Positions 34,502 through 43,213 of a DNA stretch of 64,000 bases are shown in pieces. Every line of letters begins with the position of its first letter. Positions within the stretch are counted from its first letter, which is position 1. Location: positions 62,001-126,000 of the forward strand of contig NZ_BDAZ01000041.1 of the NCBI RefSeq assembly GCF_001612725.1. The letters run 5' to 3'. This stretch comes from Nocardia anaemiae NBRC 100462 (GTDB taxonomy: Bacteria > Actinomycetota > Actinomycetes > Mycobacteriales > Mycobacteriaceae). The translations under genes were made by a program, and so were the position numbers. The notes beneath the pieces were generated by a model. That model did no database searches, was not told where the DNA came from, and was given only the letters and a program-made list of their open reading frames with translations.

Positions 34502-35602
34502 GTGCTGGGTTATCACGTTCCAGATCCTGACGAGGCGATGCTGGTCAGCGGCGGGAAGAGCAAGGACAACGCGCCCTTCGGCGTTGTCATCGGGCGCGGC
34601 AAATGGGTGATGCCGTTCTTCCGCAAGGTGCGCTATCTGTCGCTGGCCATGTTCGAGGCCGAGATCAAGGAACGCTGCGTCACCAAGCAGGCCATCCAGC
34701 TCGAGGTGCGCGCGGTGATCGCGTTCAAGGTCGCCAACGACACCCAATCGATCGTCAATGCGGCCCAACGCTTTCTGTCCGAACAGGAGCGGGAGATGTC
34801 GGTGCTGACCGGGCGCATCTTCTCCGGACACCTGCGCTCGATCGTCGGCTCGATGACGGTCGAGGAGATCATCCGGGAACGCCAGCGGCTGGCCGATGAG
34901 GTGCTGGTGGCCTCCAAGGTGGAGATGAGCAATATCGGCCTGTGGGTGGATTCGTTCCAAATCCAATCCATCGATGACGGCAATCTGGGCTACATCACCG
35001 CGCTGGCCGCACCGCACAACGCCGCGGTGCAGCGCGATGCGCAGATCGCACAATCACAGGCCGCCCAGCATGCCGCCCAGGCCGAACAGGAATCACTGCG
35101 CCGCCGAGCCGAATATCAGCGCGAGACCGCCATTCTGCAGGCGCAATATCAGCAGGACATCGATAAGGCCAATGCCGAAGCGGCGCAGGCCGGTCCGCTG
35201 GCCGAGGCCAAGGCGATGCAGGAGGTACTCAGCGCGCAGGCCGAACAGGCACGCAAAGAGGCCGAGTTGCGTGAGCAGCAGCTGCAGGCCGAAGTCGTGA
35301 AACCCGCTCTGGCCGAAGCGGAACGGGTGCGCATCCTCGCCGTGGCCGAGGCAGATCGCACTCGGATCCAAGCCGAGGCGGCGGCCTCGAACAACCGAAT
35401 CGCATTGGACCAGCTGTTGATCGAGCAGCTGCCCGAAATCGTCAAGCAGGCCTCCAACGGCCTGGCCAACGCCAACCTGACGGTGCTCAACGGACCCGAC
35501 GGTGTCGGCGAATTGGTCAACGGAATGGTCGGTCAGGGCCTCACTGTATTCAACTCGTTACAAAAGGCGCTTTCATCCAACGACGGGGATAATGCGGGCT
35601 AA
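34502..35602 (+). CDS. SPFH-domain (flotillin-like) protein
   Basis: A 366-residue scaffold protein: SPFH/Band-7 domain in the first 180 residues (ALR-poor start GYHVPDPDEAMLVSGG, VRAVIAFKVAND, MTVEEIIRERQRLADEV, GLWVDSFQIQSIDD) then a long Ala/Glu/Gln-rich coiled coil (about 185-310) typical of flotillins, and a Gly/Asn-rich end. Flotillins organise membrane microdomains. The GTG start has GGGAGG four bases before. No clear transmembrane helix, so membrane association is probably peripheral. Grouped with NfeD-like and hydrolase genes. Confidence 0.87.
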   Translation: MLGYHVPDPDEAMLVSGGKSKDNAPFGVVIGRGKWVMPFFRKVRYLSLAMFEAEIKERCVTKQAIQLEVRAVIAFKVANDTQSIVNAAQRFLSEQEREMSVLTGRIFSGHLRSIVGSMTVEEIIRERQRLADEVLVASKVEMSNIGLWVDSFQIQSIDDGNLGYITALAAPHNAAVQRDAQIAQSQAAQHAAQAEQESLRRRAEYQRETAILQAQYQQDIDKANAEAAQAGPLAEAKAMQEVLSAQAEQARKEAELREQQLQAEVVKPALAEAERVRILAVAEADRTRIQAEAAASNNRIALDQLLIEQLPEIVKQASNGLANANLTVLNGPDGVGELVNGMVGQGLTVFNSLQKALSSNDGDNAG

Positions 35603-35633
35603 AGTGGCCGGGTAGCGACGGCGCGAGGAGCGG

Positions 35634-36032
35634 GTGTTGGTGTCCATCGGGAAATTGGTGTCGTTCGACAGTTCGCGGGGATTCGGGTTCATTCGGCCCG
35701 ACGATGGTGGTCCGGATGTGTTCGTTCATGTGAACGACATCGGACTGGACGAGGACGAACTGCGCCAGGGACGGGTGTTCGAATTCGATGTGACCGAAGG
35801 TGATCGTGGTCCGAAGGCGGTCAACCTTGCCGTGGTCGGCGGTCAGCCGCTACCACCCGCTCCTCGGCACAAAAAAGACAGATCCGGTTCCGGCCAGCTG
35901 ACCGCCACCGAACACAAACGCCTGATCACCGAGCTACTACTGGACGCAAGCCCCGCCCTCACCGCTGGCGAGATCCTCACCATCCGCGACCGCCTCACCG
36001 CCTTCGCCGACCAGCACGGCTGGCTGGAATAG
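35634..36032 (+). CDS. Cold-shock-domain protein with C-terminal extension
   Basis: A 132-residue protein. Residues 4-70 are a cold-shock domain with RNP1-like RGFGFIRP and RNP2-like DVFVHV, binding single-stranded RNA or DNA. A linker and a helical C-terminal domain of about 45 residues (LTATEHKRLITELLLDAS) follow, longer than CspA-type proteins and like actinobacterial two-domain members. GTG 35634 and GTG 35640 are both possible; GAGGAG precedes them. Confidence 0.85.
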   Translation: MLVSIGKLVSFDSSRGFGFIRPDDGGPDVFVHVNDIGLDEDELRQGRVFEFDVTEGDRGPKAVNLAVVGGQPLPPAPRHKKDRSGSGQLTATEHKRLITELLLDASPALTAGEILTIRDRLTAFADQHGWLE

Positions 36033-36157
36033 CGCGCGGGCGAAGTTCACGATCTTGTCGGACCAGCGATTTACGATCGAGCTCGAGCCCGCACCGATGA
36101 ATCCGCGTCGCCCGCGACGTCGGCACAGGTGAGGACCGAACTCGAGGAGGAGATCGC

Positions 36158-37243
36158 GTGGACCTACCGGTCATGCCACCTGTGCGGCCGATGCTGGCGA
36201 AAACGGCGCCCTCGGTGCCGCACGAGCCGGGCCTGAGTTATGAACCGAAATGGGACGGCTTTCGCTGCGTGGTGTTCCGCGACGGCGACGAAGTGGAACT
36301 CGGTTCCCGCAACGACCGCCCCCTCACCCGCTATTTTCCCGAAGTCGCCGAACTGCTGAAGGCGGCGCTGCCGGATAAATGCGTGGTGGACGGTGAAATC
36401 GTGGTGGTCACCGATGAGGGACTCGATTTCGACACCCTGCAGAACCGGTTGCATCCGGCGGCCTCGCGGGTCAACAAACTGGCCAAGGAAACGCCCGCCA
36501 GCTTTGTCGCCTTCGATCTGCTCGCCCTCGGCGACAAGGATCTGACCGGCGAACCGTTCGTCGAGCGCCGACGGCTGCTGGAGACCATTCTCGATACCGA
36601 ACTCGCCCGCGTGCACCTGACTCCGATCACCCAGGATCCCGCCGTCGCCGAGGACTGGTTCACCCGCTTCGAGGGCGCGGGTTTCGACGGCGTCATGGTC
36701 AAGTCCAACGAGCTGGCGTATCTGCAGGACAAGCGGGTGATGCTCAAGGTCAAACATGAGCGCACCGCGGACTGTGTGGTGGCCGGTTTCCGCTGGCACA
36801 AGGATGGTGAGGGCATTGGTTCCCTCTTGCTCGGACTCTTCGACGAGGAGGGCAATATGCATCATGTCGGGGTGGCGAGCAGTTTCACCGCGGCCAAACG
36901 CAAGTCGCTCGTCGATGAGCTGAAACCGTTGCGGGAGAACGCATTGGCGAACCATCCGTGGCGGGAATGGGCCGATGCGGCGGCCCAGGCGAAGGCCGAT
37001 GGCAAGATGCCGGGCGGGGTGAGCCGGTGGACCGGCGGTAAGGATCTGTCCTGGGAGGCGCTGCGTCCGGAGTTGGTCGCCGAGGTCCGCTACGAACATG
37101 TGCAGTCGGGCCGATTGCGCCACGGCGGCAGGCTGGTGCGCTTCCGGTCCGATCGCACACCGGAATCGTGCACCTACGCCCAGCTCGACGAGGTCGCACC
37201 GGCCGAATTGAGCGCCATCTTCACCGAAGCCGGGGGGCAATGA
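36158..37243 (+). CDS. ligC: ATP-dependent DNA ligase, LigC-like
   Basis: A 361-residue minimal ATP-dependent ligase. The nucleotidyltransferase Lys is in EPKWDGFRC (KxDG), with VDGEIVV (motif III), FDGVMVKS (motif IV) and MLKVKHERTADC (motif V); an OB domain follows. Close to mycobacterial LigC, a backup ligase in end joining or base excision repair. The GTG start has GAGGAGGAG five bases ahead. Its stop overlaps the polymerase gene start by four bases. Confidence 0.9.
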   Translation: MDLPVMPPVRPMLAKTAPSVPHEPGLSYEPKWDGFRCVVFRDGDEVELGSRNDRPLTRYFPEVAELLKAALPDKCVVDGEIVVVTDEGLDFDTLQNRLHPAASRVNKLAKETPASFVAFDLLALGDKDLTGEPFVERRRLLETILDTELARVHLTPITQDPAVAEDWFTRFEGAGFDGVMVKSNELAYLQDKRVMLKVKHERTADCVVAGFRWHKDGEGIGSLLLGLFDEEGNMHHVGVASSFTAAKRKSLVDELKPLRENALANHPWREWADAAAQAKADGKMPGGVSRWTGGKDLSWEALRPELVAEVRYEHVQSGRLRHGGRLVRFRSDRTPESCTYAQLDEVAPAELSAIFTEAGGQ

Positions 37244-38253
37244 TGGGCGAGTCGGTCGATATCGATGTCGACGGCAGAACCGTCGCGATCAGCAATCCGA
37301 ACAAGGTCTACTTCACCAAACGCGGTGAGACGAAACTCGATCTGGTGCGGTACTACCAGGCCGTTGCCGAACCGTTCCTGCGGGTGGTGCGTGATCGGCC
37401 GCTGCTGCTGGAGCGGTATCCCGATGGGGCGTCCGGTAAGTCGTGGTTCCAGAAGCGGGTACCGAAATCCGCGCCGGATTGGCTGCACACCGTCGAGGTC
37501 GTCACGCCCAACGGCACCACCAGCGATGCCCTTGTCGCCCACGATCTCGCACACATTCTGTGGGCGGTGAATCAGGGCTGCCTCGGTTTCCACGTCTGGC
37601 CCAATCACGTCGACGATCTGAATATCTCCGATGAGCTGCGCATCGACCTGGACCCCTCTCCGGGCATCACCTTCGACGATCTCAAACATGCGGCCGTGCT
37701 CACCCGCGAGCTGTTCACCGAACTCGGCATCGACTCCCGCATCAAGACCTCCGGCTCGCGCGGATTGCACATTTACGTTGCGCTGGAACCGAACTGGGAC
37801 GGCTATCAGGTGCGCGCGGCCGCGGTCGCGCTGGCACGGGAGCTGGAGCGGCGGCATCCGGACGAGATCACCGCGCAGTGGTGGAAGGAGGAGCGCGGCA
37901 ACCGCGTCTTCGTCGACTTCAACCAGAATGCCCCGCACAAAACGGTTTTCGGTGCGTGGTGTGTGCGACCGAAGGTCGGCGCGCAGGTCTCCACGCCGAT
38001 CGCGTGGTCGGATCTGGATACCGTCGTCCCGGAGGAATTGACCATTGCCACCGTCCCCGCCCGGTTGGCCGAATCCGGTGATCCGTGGGCGGACCGACCG
38101 ACCCAATCCATCGAGCCGCTGCTGAAGATGTCCGAGCGCGATATGGCATCCGGACTCATGGACGCACCGTGGCCACCGCAATATCCCAAGATGCCGAACG
38201 AGCCGCCCCGGGTACAGCCGAGCCGAGCCAGGAAGCCGGAAACGGACGGCTAG
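37240..38253 (+). CDS. LigD-type polymerase-domain protein (archaeo-eukaryotic primase)
   Basis: A 337-residue stand-alone homolog of the LigD polymerase domain. It shows VYFTKRGETKLDLVRYY, LERYPDG, catalytic acidic pair RIDLDPSPG and KTSGSRGLHIYV, and QWWKEERGNRVFVDFNQNAP trimmed here to its key block RVFVDFNQNAP. Such enzymes (mycobacterial PolD1-like) add ribo- or deoxynucleotides for gap filling. Coupled by ATGA overlap to LigC, as in mycobacteria. No Ku gene is next to it. Confidence 0.9.
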   Translation: MMGESVDIDVDGRTVAISNPNKVYFTKRGETKLDLVRYYQAVAEPFLRVVRDRPLLLERYPDGASGKSWFQKRVPKSAPDWLHTVEVVTPNGTTSDALVAHDLAHILWAVNQGCLGFHVWPNHVDDLNISDELRIDLDPSPGITFDDLKHAAVLTRELFTELGIDSRIKTSGSRGLHIYVALEPNWDGYQVRAAAVALARELERRHPDEITAQWWKEERGNRVFVDFNQNAPHKTVFGAWCVRPKVGAQVSTPIAWSDLDTVVPEELTIATVPARLAESGDPWADRPTQSIEPLLKMSERDMASGLMDAPWPPQYPKMPNEPPRVQPSRARKPETDG

Positions 38254-38282
38254 CTACCCGAAGGCTATTCCGTTCCCACCAG

Positions 38283-39041
38283 CTATTCGGTCCACAGCAC
38301 CCACACCTTGCTCTCACATGTGACCGCGCGCCCGTCCGCGGTGCGGGCGCTCTTGGTCGAACCGTCGCATTTGGTGCCGGGCTCCGCGACGGTGCCACCG
38401 ACGGTGTACGGACCGTTCCACTGATAGACACCGCCGCTGGCCAGGCACAGCAGGGTGGTGCCGTCCGCTCCGGTACCGATGCGGCCCGGCTCGGTGCACA
38501 CCGTGCCCTTCTTCGGGGCCACCTGGCTCGTCGACGTGGCGGCCGAGGTGGCCGGAGGCGTCACGGTCGGCGCCACCGAGGGCTGCACGACGGCGGTCTG
38601 GGCGATGGTGGAGGGCAGCGCGACACTCGAGACCGCCGGGGACCGGTGCGCCCCGGACAGCGCGTCGGAGAAATTGCTGCCGGACAGCACGACATATCCG
38701 GCGATACCCACCACCTCGATCACACCGAGCAGCAGCGCGCACACCGCCATGGTCTTACCGCGCGGATGGCTGAAGGCGATGAACCCGAAGACGATCGCGA
38801 CCGGGAAGAGGCCGAGCAGGGCGGCCACCAGGGCGACGATCGCATACGGATTGACGATGGGCGGAACCTCGACCCGTAGTCGACCGGCCCGGGTCGCCCG
38901 CCGGGTCGGCGGCTCCACCTCCGGCCAGCGATCGTTGGGATCGGTATCCGGCCACCGGCCGATCGCTCCCGTCTCCGCCTCGTACTCCTCCGGCTGCGCC
39001 TCCGGCCAGCGCTCGCGCTCACGGTTGTCCGTCCGTGCCAT
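38283..39041 (-). CDS. DUF4190-type membrane protein with extracytoplasmic domain
   Basis: A 252-residue protein: acidic, Trp-containing N-terminus with repeats of RWP(D/E), two hydrophobic helices around residues 64-120 with the DUF4190 pattern (YAIVALVAALLGLFPVAI, GKTMAVCALLLGVIEVVG), then a Thr/Pro/Ala linker and a small Cys-containing C-terminal domain (CTEPGRIG, LLCLASGG, GTKCDG, CESKVW) with four Cys that could form disulfides outside. Function unknown. Convergent with the repair genes. Confidence 0.72.
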   Translation of the reverse strand: MARTDNRERERWPEAQPEEYEAETGAIGRWPDTDPNDRWPEVEPPTRRATRAGRLRVEVPPIVNPYAIVALVAALLGLFPVAIVFGFIAFSHPRGKTMAVCALLLGVIEVVGIAGYVVLSGSNFSDALSGAHRSPAVSSVALPSTIAQTAVVQPSVAPTVTPPATSAATSTSQVAPKKGTVCTEPGRIGTGADGTTLLCLASGGVYQWNGPYTVGGTVAEPGTKCDGSTKSARTADGRAVTCESKVWVLWTE

Positions 39042-39352
39042 TCAGGTCCCTCTTCCACACCACCAAACCGCGCAGGAACCTCGAACTGCCCGGACCCGCC
39101 CCGATATCGACAAAGGATAGGGGCCGACGGCCGCAACATCATCCGAAACGGCCGATCGATCGTCATCAAACCGTAATCGCGAAAGCCGCCATGTCAACTC
39201 GCGTCTACTCGCCACCGCGGCGACGGTTTCGACACGGTGCGGTTCGAGCCCCGGAGTAACAAACCGGCAAACACCACTCGCGCGGCGCGCCCGCCAGGTA
39301 CATGCTGGTCCCGGGACCGACCATGGGGCGACTTCGGTATAAGGAGGAATCC
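39042..39352. other. Intergenic region
   Basis: About 310 bp between divergent membrane-protein genes. Promoters for both are expected, but I see no clear hexamers. Longer frames here lack ribosome binding sites and codon bias, so I call no gene. Confidence 0.35.
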
Positions 39353-39718
39353 ATGCGCGGCGAGCCCGGTTCGACAGGACAATCGCGCCGGTGGCATTCC
39401 CACGCGGGCGACCTCCTCGGTGACGACTACAACGTCCCCGGCATCATTCTGTGCCTGCTCGGCGTCGTCGGCATGGCGTGCACGCTCACCGCGGCCGGTT
39501 ACGGCTTCATCGGCTGGACCCAGATCGGCGCGATAGTGACTGCCGCCTTGTGGATCACCGGATTCGGTGCACTGCTGGTCGAGCATCACCGTGAGGAAGT
39601 GATCGAGCAGAAGTACGGCCGCACCGGGCACGCGCCGGGCCATGTCCGCCCCGTCCGCTACAGCGCCACCGAACGCAGACTCGGGCCGGGTGAAAGCCGT
39701 TCGGAATCGCCGAAATAG
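39353..39718 (+). CDS. Small two-helix membrane protein, UsfY-like
   Basis: A 121-residue protein with hydrophobic helices at about 28-50 (NVPGIILCLLGVVGMACTL) and 57-80 (IGAIVTAALWITGFGALLV), then HHREEVIEQKYGR and a basic tail. Size, order and the helix-loop-helix with a charged EHHR end recall mycobacterial UsfY, a SigF-regulon membrane protein, but the match is not strong. The ATG has the best Shine-Dalgarno of the region, AAGGAGG. Confidence 0.55.
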   Translation: MRGEPGSTGQSRRWHSHAGDLLGDDYNVPGIILCLLGVVGMACTLTAAGYGFIGWTQIGAIVTAALWITGFGALLVEHHREEVIEQKYGRTGHAPGHVRPVRYSATERRLGPGESRSESPK

Positions 39719-39731
39719 CCACGCCACGGCA

Positions 39732-40403
39732 TCAGCGCCCTGGATCCACCTTGGGCATGGTCTCGGTCACCAATGTCATCAGCATGTCGGCCAGCAGCAC
39801 GTGCACCTGCGCACGGGTGAGGGTGCCGCGGGTGATCCACTCCCGGCCCGCCACCTTCACCAGACCACCGAATGCGCGGACCATGGCACGCAGTTGCGCA
39901 CTGTGTGCCGAATCCGCGCGTCCGACCATCAGCAGCATCCGCTCGGCGGCCGCGTCATCGGCCTGATCCAGAATCTGCTGCACCTCCGGATCGTCGCCGA
40001 CGCCCTCGTGGCTGGTCACCTTGACCCAGGTGCTGCCGTGCTCGGAGATCACATCGAGCAGCCAGTGCACACTCGCATCGACACGTTCGCGATCGGTGCC
40101 CGTCGGCGCGACCATATCGTGCAGGCGTGGCAGGGTGACCATCCGGCGCACGACCGCGAGATACAGGTCGCGCTTATTGCCGAAATAGTGGTTGATCAGC
40201 CCGCGCGCGACCCCGGCGCGCTGCGCGAGTTCCGCGGTGGAGACCGCCGCGTAGGGCCGCTCGCCGAACATGTCGATCGCACACTCCAGGATCTGTGCGC
40301 GTCGCTCGTCCGGTTCCAGCCTGCGCCTGCGCGGCGGCGCCTCGGTGTTGTTTCGAGCGACCCGCAAGCGATCGCTGGCGGTGACCTCAGAGTGACCTGG
40401 CAA
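39732..40403 (-). CDS. TetR-family regulator
   Basis: A 223-residue TetR protein with HTH at about 50-80 (VSTAELAQRAGVARGLINHYF) and a C-terminal helical domain. Its start lies 17 bp inside the end of the upstream acyl-CoA dehydrogenase gene on the same strand, so it is translated from the same message and probably responds to fatty acyl-CoA-type ligands; this last is inference from context. Confidence 0.87.
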   Translation of the reverse strand: MPGHSEVTASDRLRVARNNTEAPPRRRRLEPDERRAQILECAIDMFGERPYAAVSTAELAQRAGVARGLINHYFGNKRDLYLAVVRRMVTLPRLHDMVAPTGTDRERVDASVHWLLDVISEHGSTWVKVTSHEGVGDDPEVQQILDQADDAAAERMLLMVGRADSAHSAQLRAMVRAFGGLVKVAGREWITRGTLTRAQVHVLLADMLMTLVTETMPKVDPGR

Positions 40404-41532
40404 TGAGATCCTTCATTACCTCGTTGCTGCCCGCGAGGATGCGCAGCACGCGGGCACCGGTGTAGAGCTGGGAAATCGGATACTCCGTCATGTAGCCGTA
40501 GCCGCCGAACAGTTGCAGGCAGCGATCGACCACAATACCGAGTTGGTCGGTGAGCCAGTACTTCGACATCGCAGCCGTGGGAATATCGAGCTCGCCGCGC
40601 AGATGTTTGCCGATGCAGTCGTCGAGGAAGATCCGGCTCACCTTGGCGATGGTCGCGCATTCGGCCATTTCGAATTTGGTGTTCTGCATCGCGAACAGCG
40701 GCTTGCCGAAGGCCTCGCGCCCCTTGGTGTAGTCGACGGTCAGCTGCACCGCCTTCTCCATCATGGCGACCGCGATGATGCCGGTGACCAGGCGCTCCTG
40801 GGCCAGCAGCTGCATCATCTGATAGAAGCCCTGGCCCTCCGCCTCGCCGAGCAGATTCGAGGCGGGCACGCGCAGTCCGTCGAAGAACAGCTCCGCGGTG
40901 TCCTGGGCCTTGCCGCCGATCTTGTTCAGGATGCGGCCGCGCTTGAAGCCAGGGGTGTCGCCGCCTACCTCGGCGAAGATCAGCGAGACGCCCGCCGCGC
41001 CCTTGGTCGGATCGGTCTTGGCGGCGATGAGGATGCCCTCGCAGAGCCAGCCATTGGTGATGAAGATCTTCGAGCCGGTGATGACGTATTCGTCGCCCTC
41101 GCGGACCGCGCGGGTCTTGATGTTCTGCAGATCCGAGCCGGTGCCCGGTTCGGTCATGCCGATGGAGAGCACCATCTCGCCGGTCGCGGCCTTGGGCAGC
41201 ACCCGCCGTTTGAGGTCTTCGGTGCCGAAGTGGTGGATATAGGGCGCGATGATCGAGGTGTGCACGGCCATGCCCATCGAGCCGTCACCGGCGAAGGCCT
41301 GTTCCTCGATGATGGCGGCCTCGTGCGCGAAAGTGCCGCCACCGCCGCCGTATTCGGTCGGGATCGCGGTGCACAGCAGGCCGAGTTCACCGGCCCGGTT
41401 GTACAGGGCGCGGTCCGGATGTCCCTGTGCGACGAACTTCTCCTCATGCGGGACGACTTCCTTTTCGAAGAAGTTTCTGGCCAATTCCCGGACCGCCTCG
41501 ACCTCGTCGTCGCTCCATGCCGCGCGTGCCAT
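40387..41532 (-). CDS. Acyl-CoA dehydrogenase
   Basis: A 381-residue FAD flavoprotein. Signatures are IGMTEPGTGSDLQNIKTRA, EYVITGSKIFITNG, and QLFGGYGYMTEYPISQLY with the YxTEYP segment. Catalyses alpha,beta-desaturation of acyl-CoA in beta-oxidation or related catabolism. Catalytic base region GARVLRILAGSNEVMKDLI is typical of short/long-chain types. The 5' region has an imperfect TTGGCA/TGTCAA inverted repeat at 41600-41614, a possible operator for the co-transcribed TetR. Confidence 0.9.
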   Translation of the reverse strand: MARAAWSDDEVEAVRELARNFFEKEVVPHEEKFVAQGHPDRALYNRAGELGLLCTAIPTEYGGGGGTFAHEAAIIEEQAFAGDGSMGMAVHTSIIAPYIHHFGTEDLKRRVLPKAATGEMVLSIGMTEPGTGSDLQNIKTRAVREGDEYVITGSKIFITNGWLCEGILIAAKTDPTKGAAGVSLIFAEVGGDTPGFKRGRILNKIGGKAQDTAELFFDGLRVPASNLLGEAEGQGFYQMMQLLAQERLVTGIIAVAMMEKAVQLTVDYTKGREAFGKPLFAMQNTKFEMAECATIAKVSRIFLDDCIGKHLRGELDIPTAAMSKYWLTDQLGIVVDRCLQLFGGYGYMTEYPISQLYTGARVLRILAGSNEVMKDLIARSL

Positions 41533-41702
41533 CGCAGAAATCCTTTGCTCATCGAGCGGGCCTGTCGCACCCGCGTCTCGTCATCAGATTGGCGCACTAT
41601 TGGCATGATGTCAACAAAGCGGCGCACGGCAGGTCGAGGCGGGTTCACCATGGTGGAATGCGAATCACCGGTCGGCAGCGCGTGCGTCATGCGACCAACA
41701 GA

Positions 41703-41719
41703 GGGCGCTGAGAGCGCCC
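41703..41719. promoter_or_regulatory. Inverted repeat upstream of the oxidoreductase gene
   Basis: GGGCGCT and AGCGCCC are perfect complements around GAG, ending 20 bp before the GTG start. It could be an operator or a leader hairpin. Confidence 0.4.
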
Positions 41720-41739
41720 GATCGACTAACGTGCGAAGT

Positions 41740-42636
41740 GTGGCAGACGATCGAAATAATGTGACACCGCGCCCTTTTCGGTTCGCCGTCGGATTCTCCG
41801 CCGCGGGGTCGCGCGCCGAGTGGCGGGATAAGGCGCGGCAAGCCGAAGACTTGGGCTACGACGTGGTCCAGGTTCCCGACCACCTGGGTATGACTGCACC
41901 GTTCCCCACGCTGGTCACCATGGCGGAGGCGACGAACCGTGTGCACGTCGGCACGATGGTATTGAATGCGGGCTTCTACCGGCCTGCGCTGCTGGCTCGT
42001 GAGGTGGCCAGCGTGGATCAGCTCACCGATGGGCGATTCGAGTTCGGACTCGGTGCCGGACCGGATTTCGCGAAGCCCGAGTTCGAGGCGGCGGGGCTGC
42101 CGTTCCCGGGCGGGCGGCAGCGTATCGACTACCTGCGTGACACCATCGGCGAGATCCGCACACTGTTCGCGAACGGTCACCAACCACCGGTCCGCCGCCG
42201 GATCCCGCTGCTGGTGGCCGGGCGCGGGGACCGTCTGGTGCGCGTGGCGGCCGAACACGCCGACACAGTCGCGCTGGCCGGGGTGCCGGTTGGTACTGAT
42301 ATCGCTTCCGAGGAAGCCGGAACTGCGGCGCTCGCGCGCCGGGTCGAATTCGTCCGTGCCGCGGCCGGAGAACGTTTCTCCGAAATCGAGCTGGGGCTGA
42401 TGGCACAGGCGGTGGACGTGCACGGCCACGGCGACAGCGACCTGTCGCTGCCGCGCATGTTCAATCCTGGCCTGTCCGACGCACAATTGCGTTATCTGCC
42501 CGGTGTACTGCACGGATCCGCACGCAGCATCGCCGATACTTTGCGGCACTACCGCGATGCGTACTCCGTCACGCATTACGCCGTCCCTGAGACCCATATG
42601 ACCGCTCTCGCAAAAGTGATCGAAGAGCTTCGGTGA
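41740..42636 (+). CDS. LLM-class F420-dependent oxidoreductase (TIGR03621-like)
   Basis: A 298-residue TIM-barrel luciferase-like oxidoreductase: ARQAEDLGYDVVQVPDHLG, RVHVGTMVLNAGFYRPALLA (20 residues), DQLTDGRFEFGLGAGPDFAKPEF-type core shown as GRFEFGLGAG, and IPLLVAGRGDRLVRVAAEHAD. Members of this subgroup in mycobacteria and nocardiae use coenzyme F420. GTG 41740 is used; GTG 41731 and 41761 are alternatives and none has a strong ribosome binding site. Divergent from the acyl-CoA dehydrogenase. Substrate unknown. Confidence 0.82.
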   Translation: MADDRNNVTPRPFRFAVGFSAAGSRAEWRDKARQAEDLGYDVVQVPDHLGMTAPFPTLVTMAEATNRVHVGTMVLNAGFYRPALLAREVASVDQLTDGRFEFGLGAGPDFAKPEFEAAGLPFPGGRQRIDYLRDTIGEIRTLFANGHQPPVRRRIPLLVAGRGDRLVRVAAEHADTVALAGVPVGTDIASEEAGTAALARRVEFVRAAAGERFSEIELGLMAQAVDVHGHGDSDLSLPRMFNPGLSDAQLRYLPGVLHGSARSIADTLRHYRDAYSVTHYAVPETHMTALAKVIEELR

Positions 42637-42684
42637 GATCCGTCAGCACGGAATGGCTGGATCATCTACCGCCGCAACGTCATA

Positions 42685-42711
42685 CGCCGCGCGGTCCCGC
42701 TCACCGCGGCG
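42685..42711 (+). terminator. Possible terminator in the gap after the oxidoreductase gene
   Basis: CGCCGC...GGT and ACC GCGGCG pair with a two-base bulge about 50 bp after the stop. The remaining 290-bp gap before the lipoprotein gene shows no supported ORF. Confidence 0.3.
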
Positions 42712-42926
42712 GTACTGAACACTTGGCAAGTCGTGAGCGGCACGATGATCTCGGCCGCCCCGGCCTCCGCGGGCACCGAGCCACGATTGCCCGGGCGGAG
42801 TGATCTGCGGCTCAACGGTCGCAACGCCATTTTCGGAGCTCGTACCGGACGTATCGGAAAGCGGTGCGACCCGTGGTTGACGGACCCATACTTAGCGCCA
42901 TACGTCACGAAAACGGAGAAATCCCA

Positions 42927-43160
42927 ATGCATAACACTCGATTCCGGGCGACCGGGATCACCGTGGCAATCGCGGTAGCCGCCGGGCTCGGTCTGACCGC
43001 GTGCGGTAAGACCGAGCGCTGGTGCGAACGAGACCAAGATGATGCTGTAGTCGAAAACTGGCGCTGCGAGCAGAATCTGGCGGGCTACGAATGGGAGCCC
43101 GACCATGACAAGCCGAAGACAAAGAAGAAGCCGAACAAGTCGAAGAAACAGACCAGATGA
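42927..43160 (+). CDS. Small lipoprotein with Lys-rich tail
   Basis: A 77-residue precursor: signal peptide (FRATGITVAIAVAAGLG) with lipobox LTAC, a short domain with two more Cys (WCERDQDD, NWRCEQN), and a basic end rich in Lys-Pro. GGAGAA precedes the ATG. It would be attached to the outer face of the membrane. Function unknown. Confidence 0.68.
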   Translation: MHNTRFRATGITVAIAVAAGLGLTACGKTERWCERDQDDAVVENWRCEQNLAGYEWEPDHDKPKTKKKPNKSKKQTR

Positions 43161-43213
43161 CCGATCCGATGCAAATCCCCTAGTGACGGTGGTCCGATGG
43201 CGGACGCCGGTCG

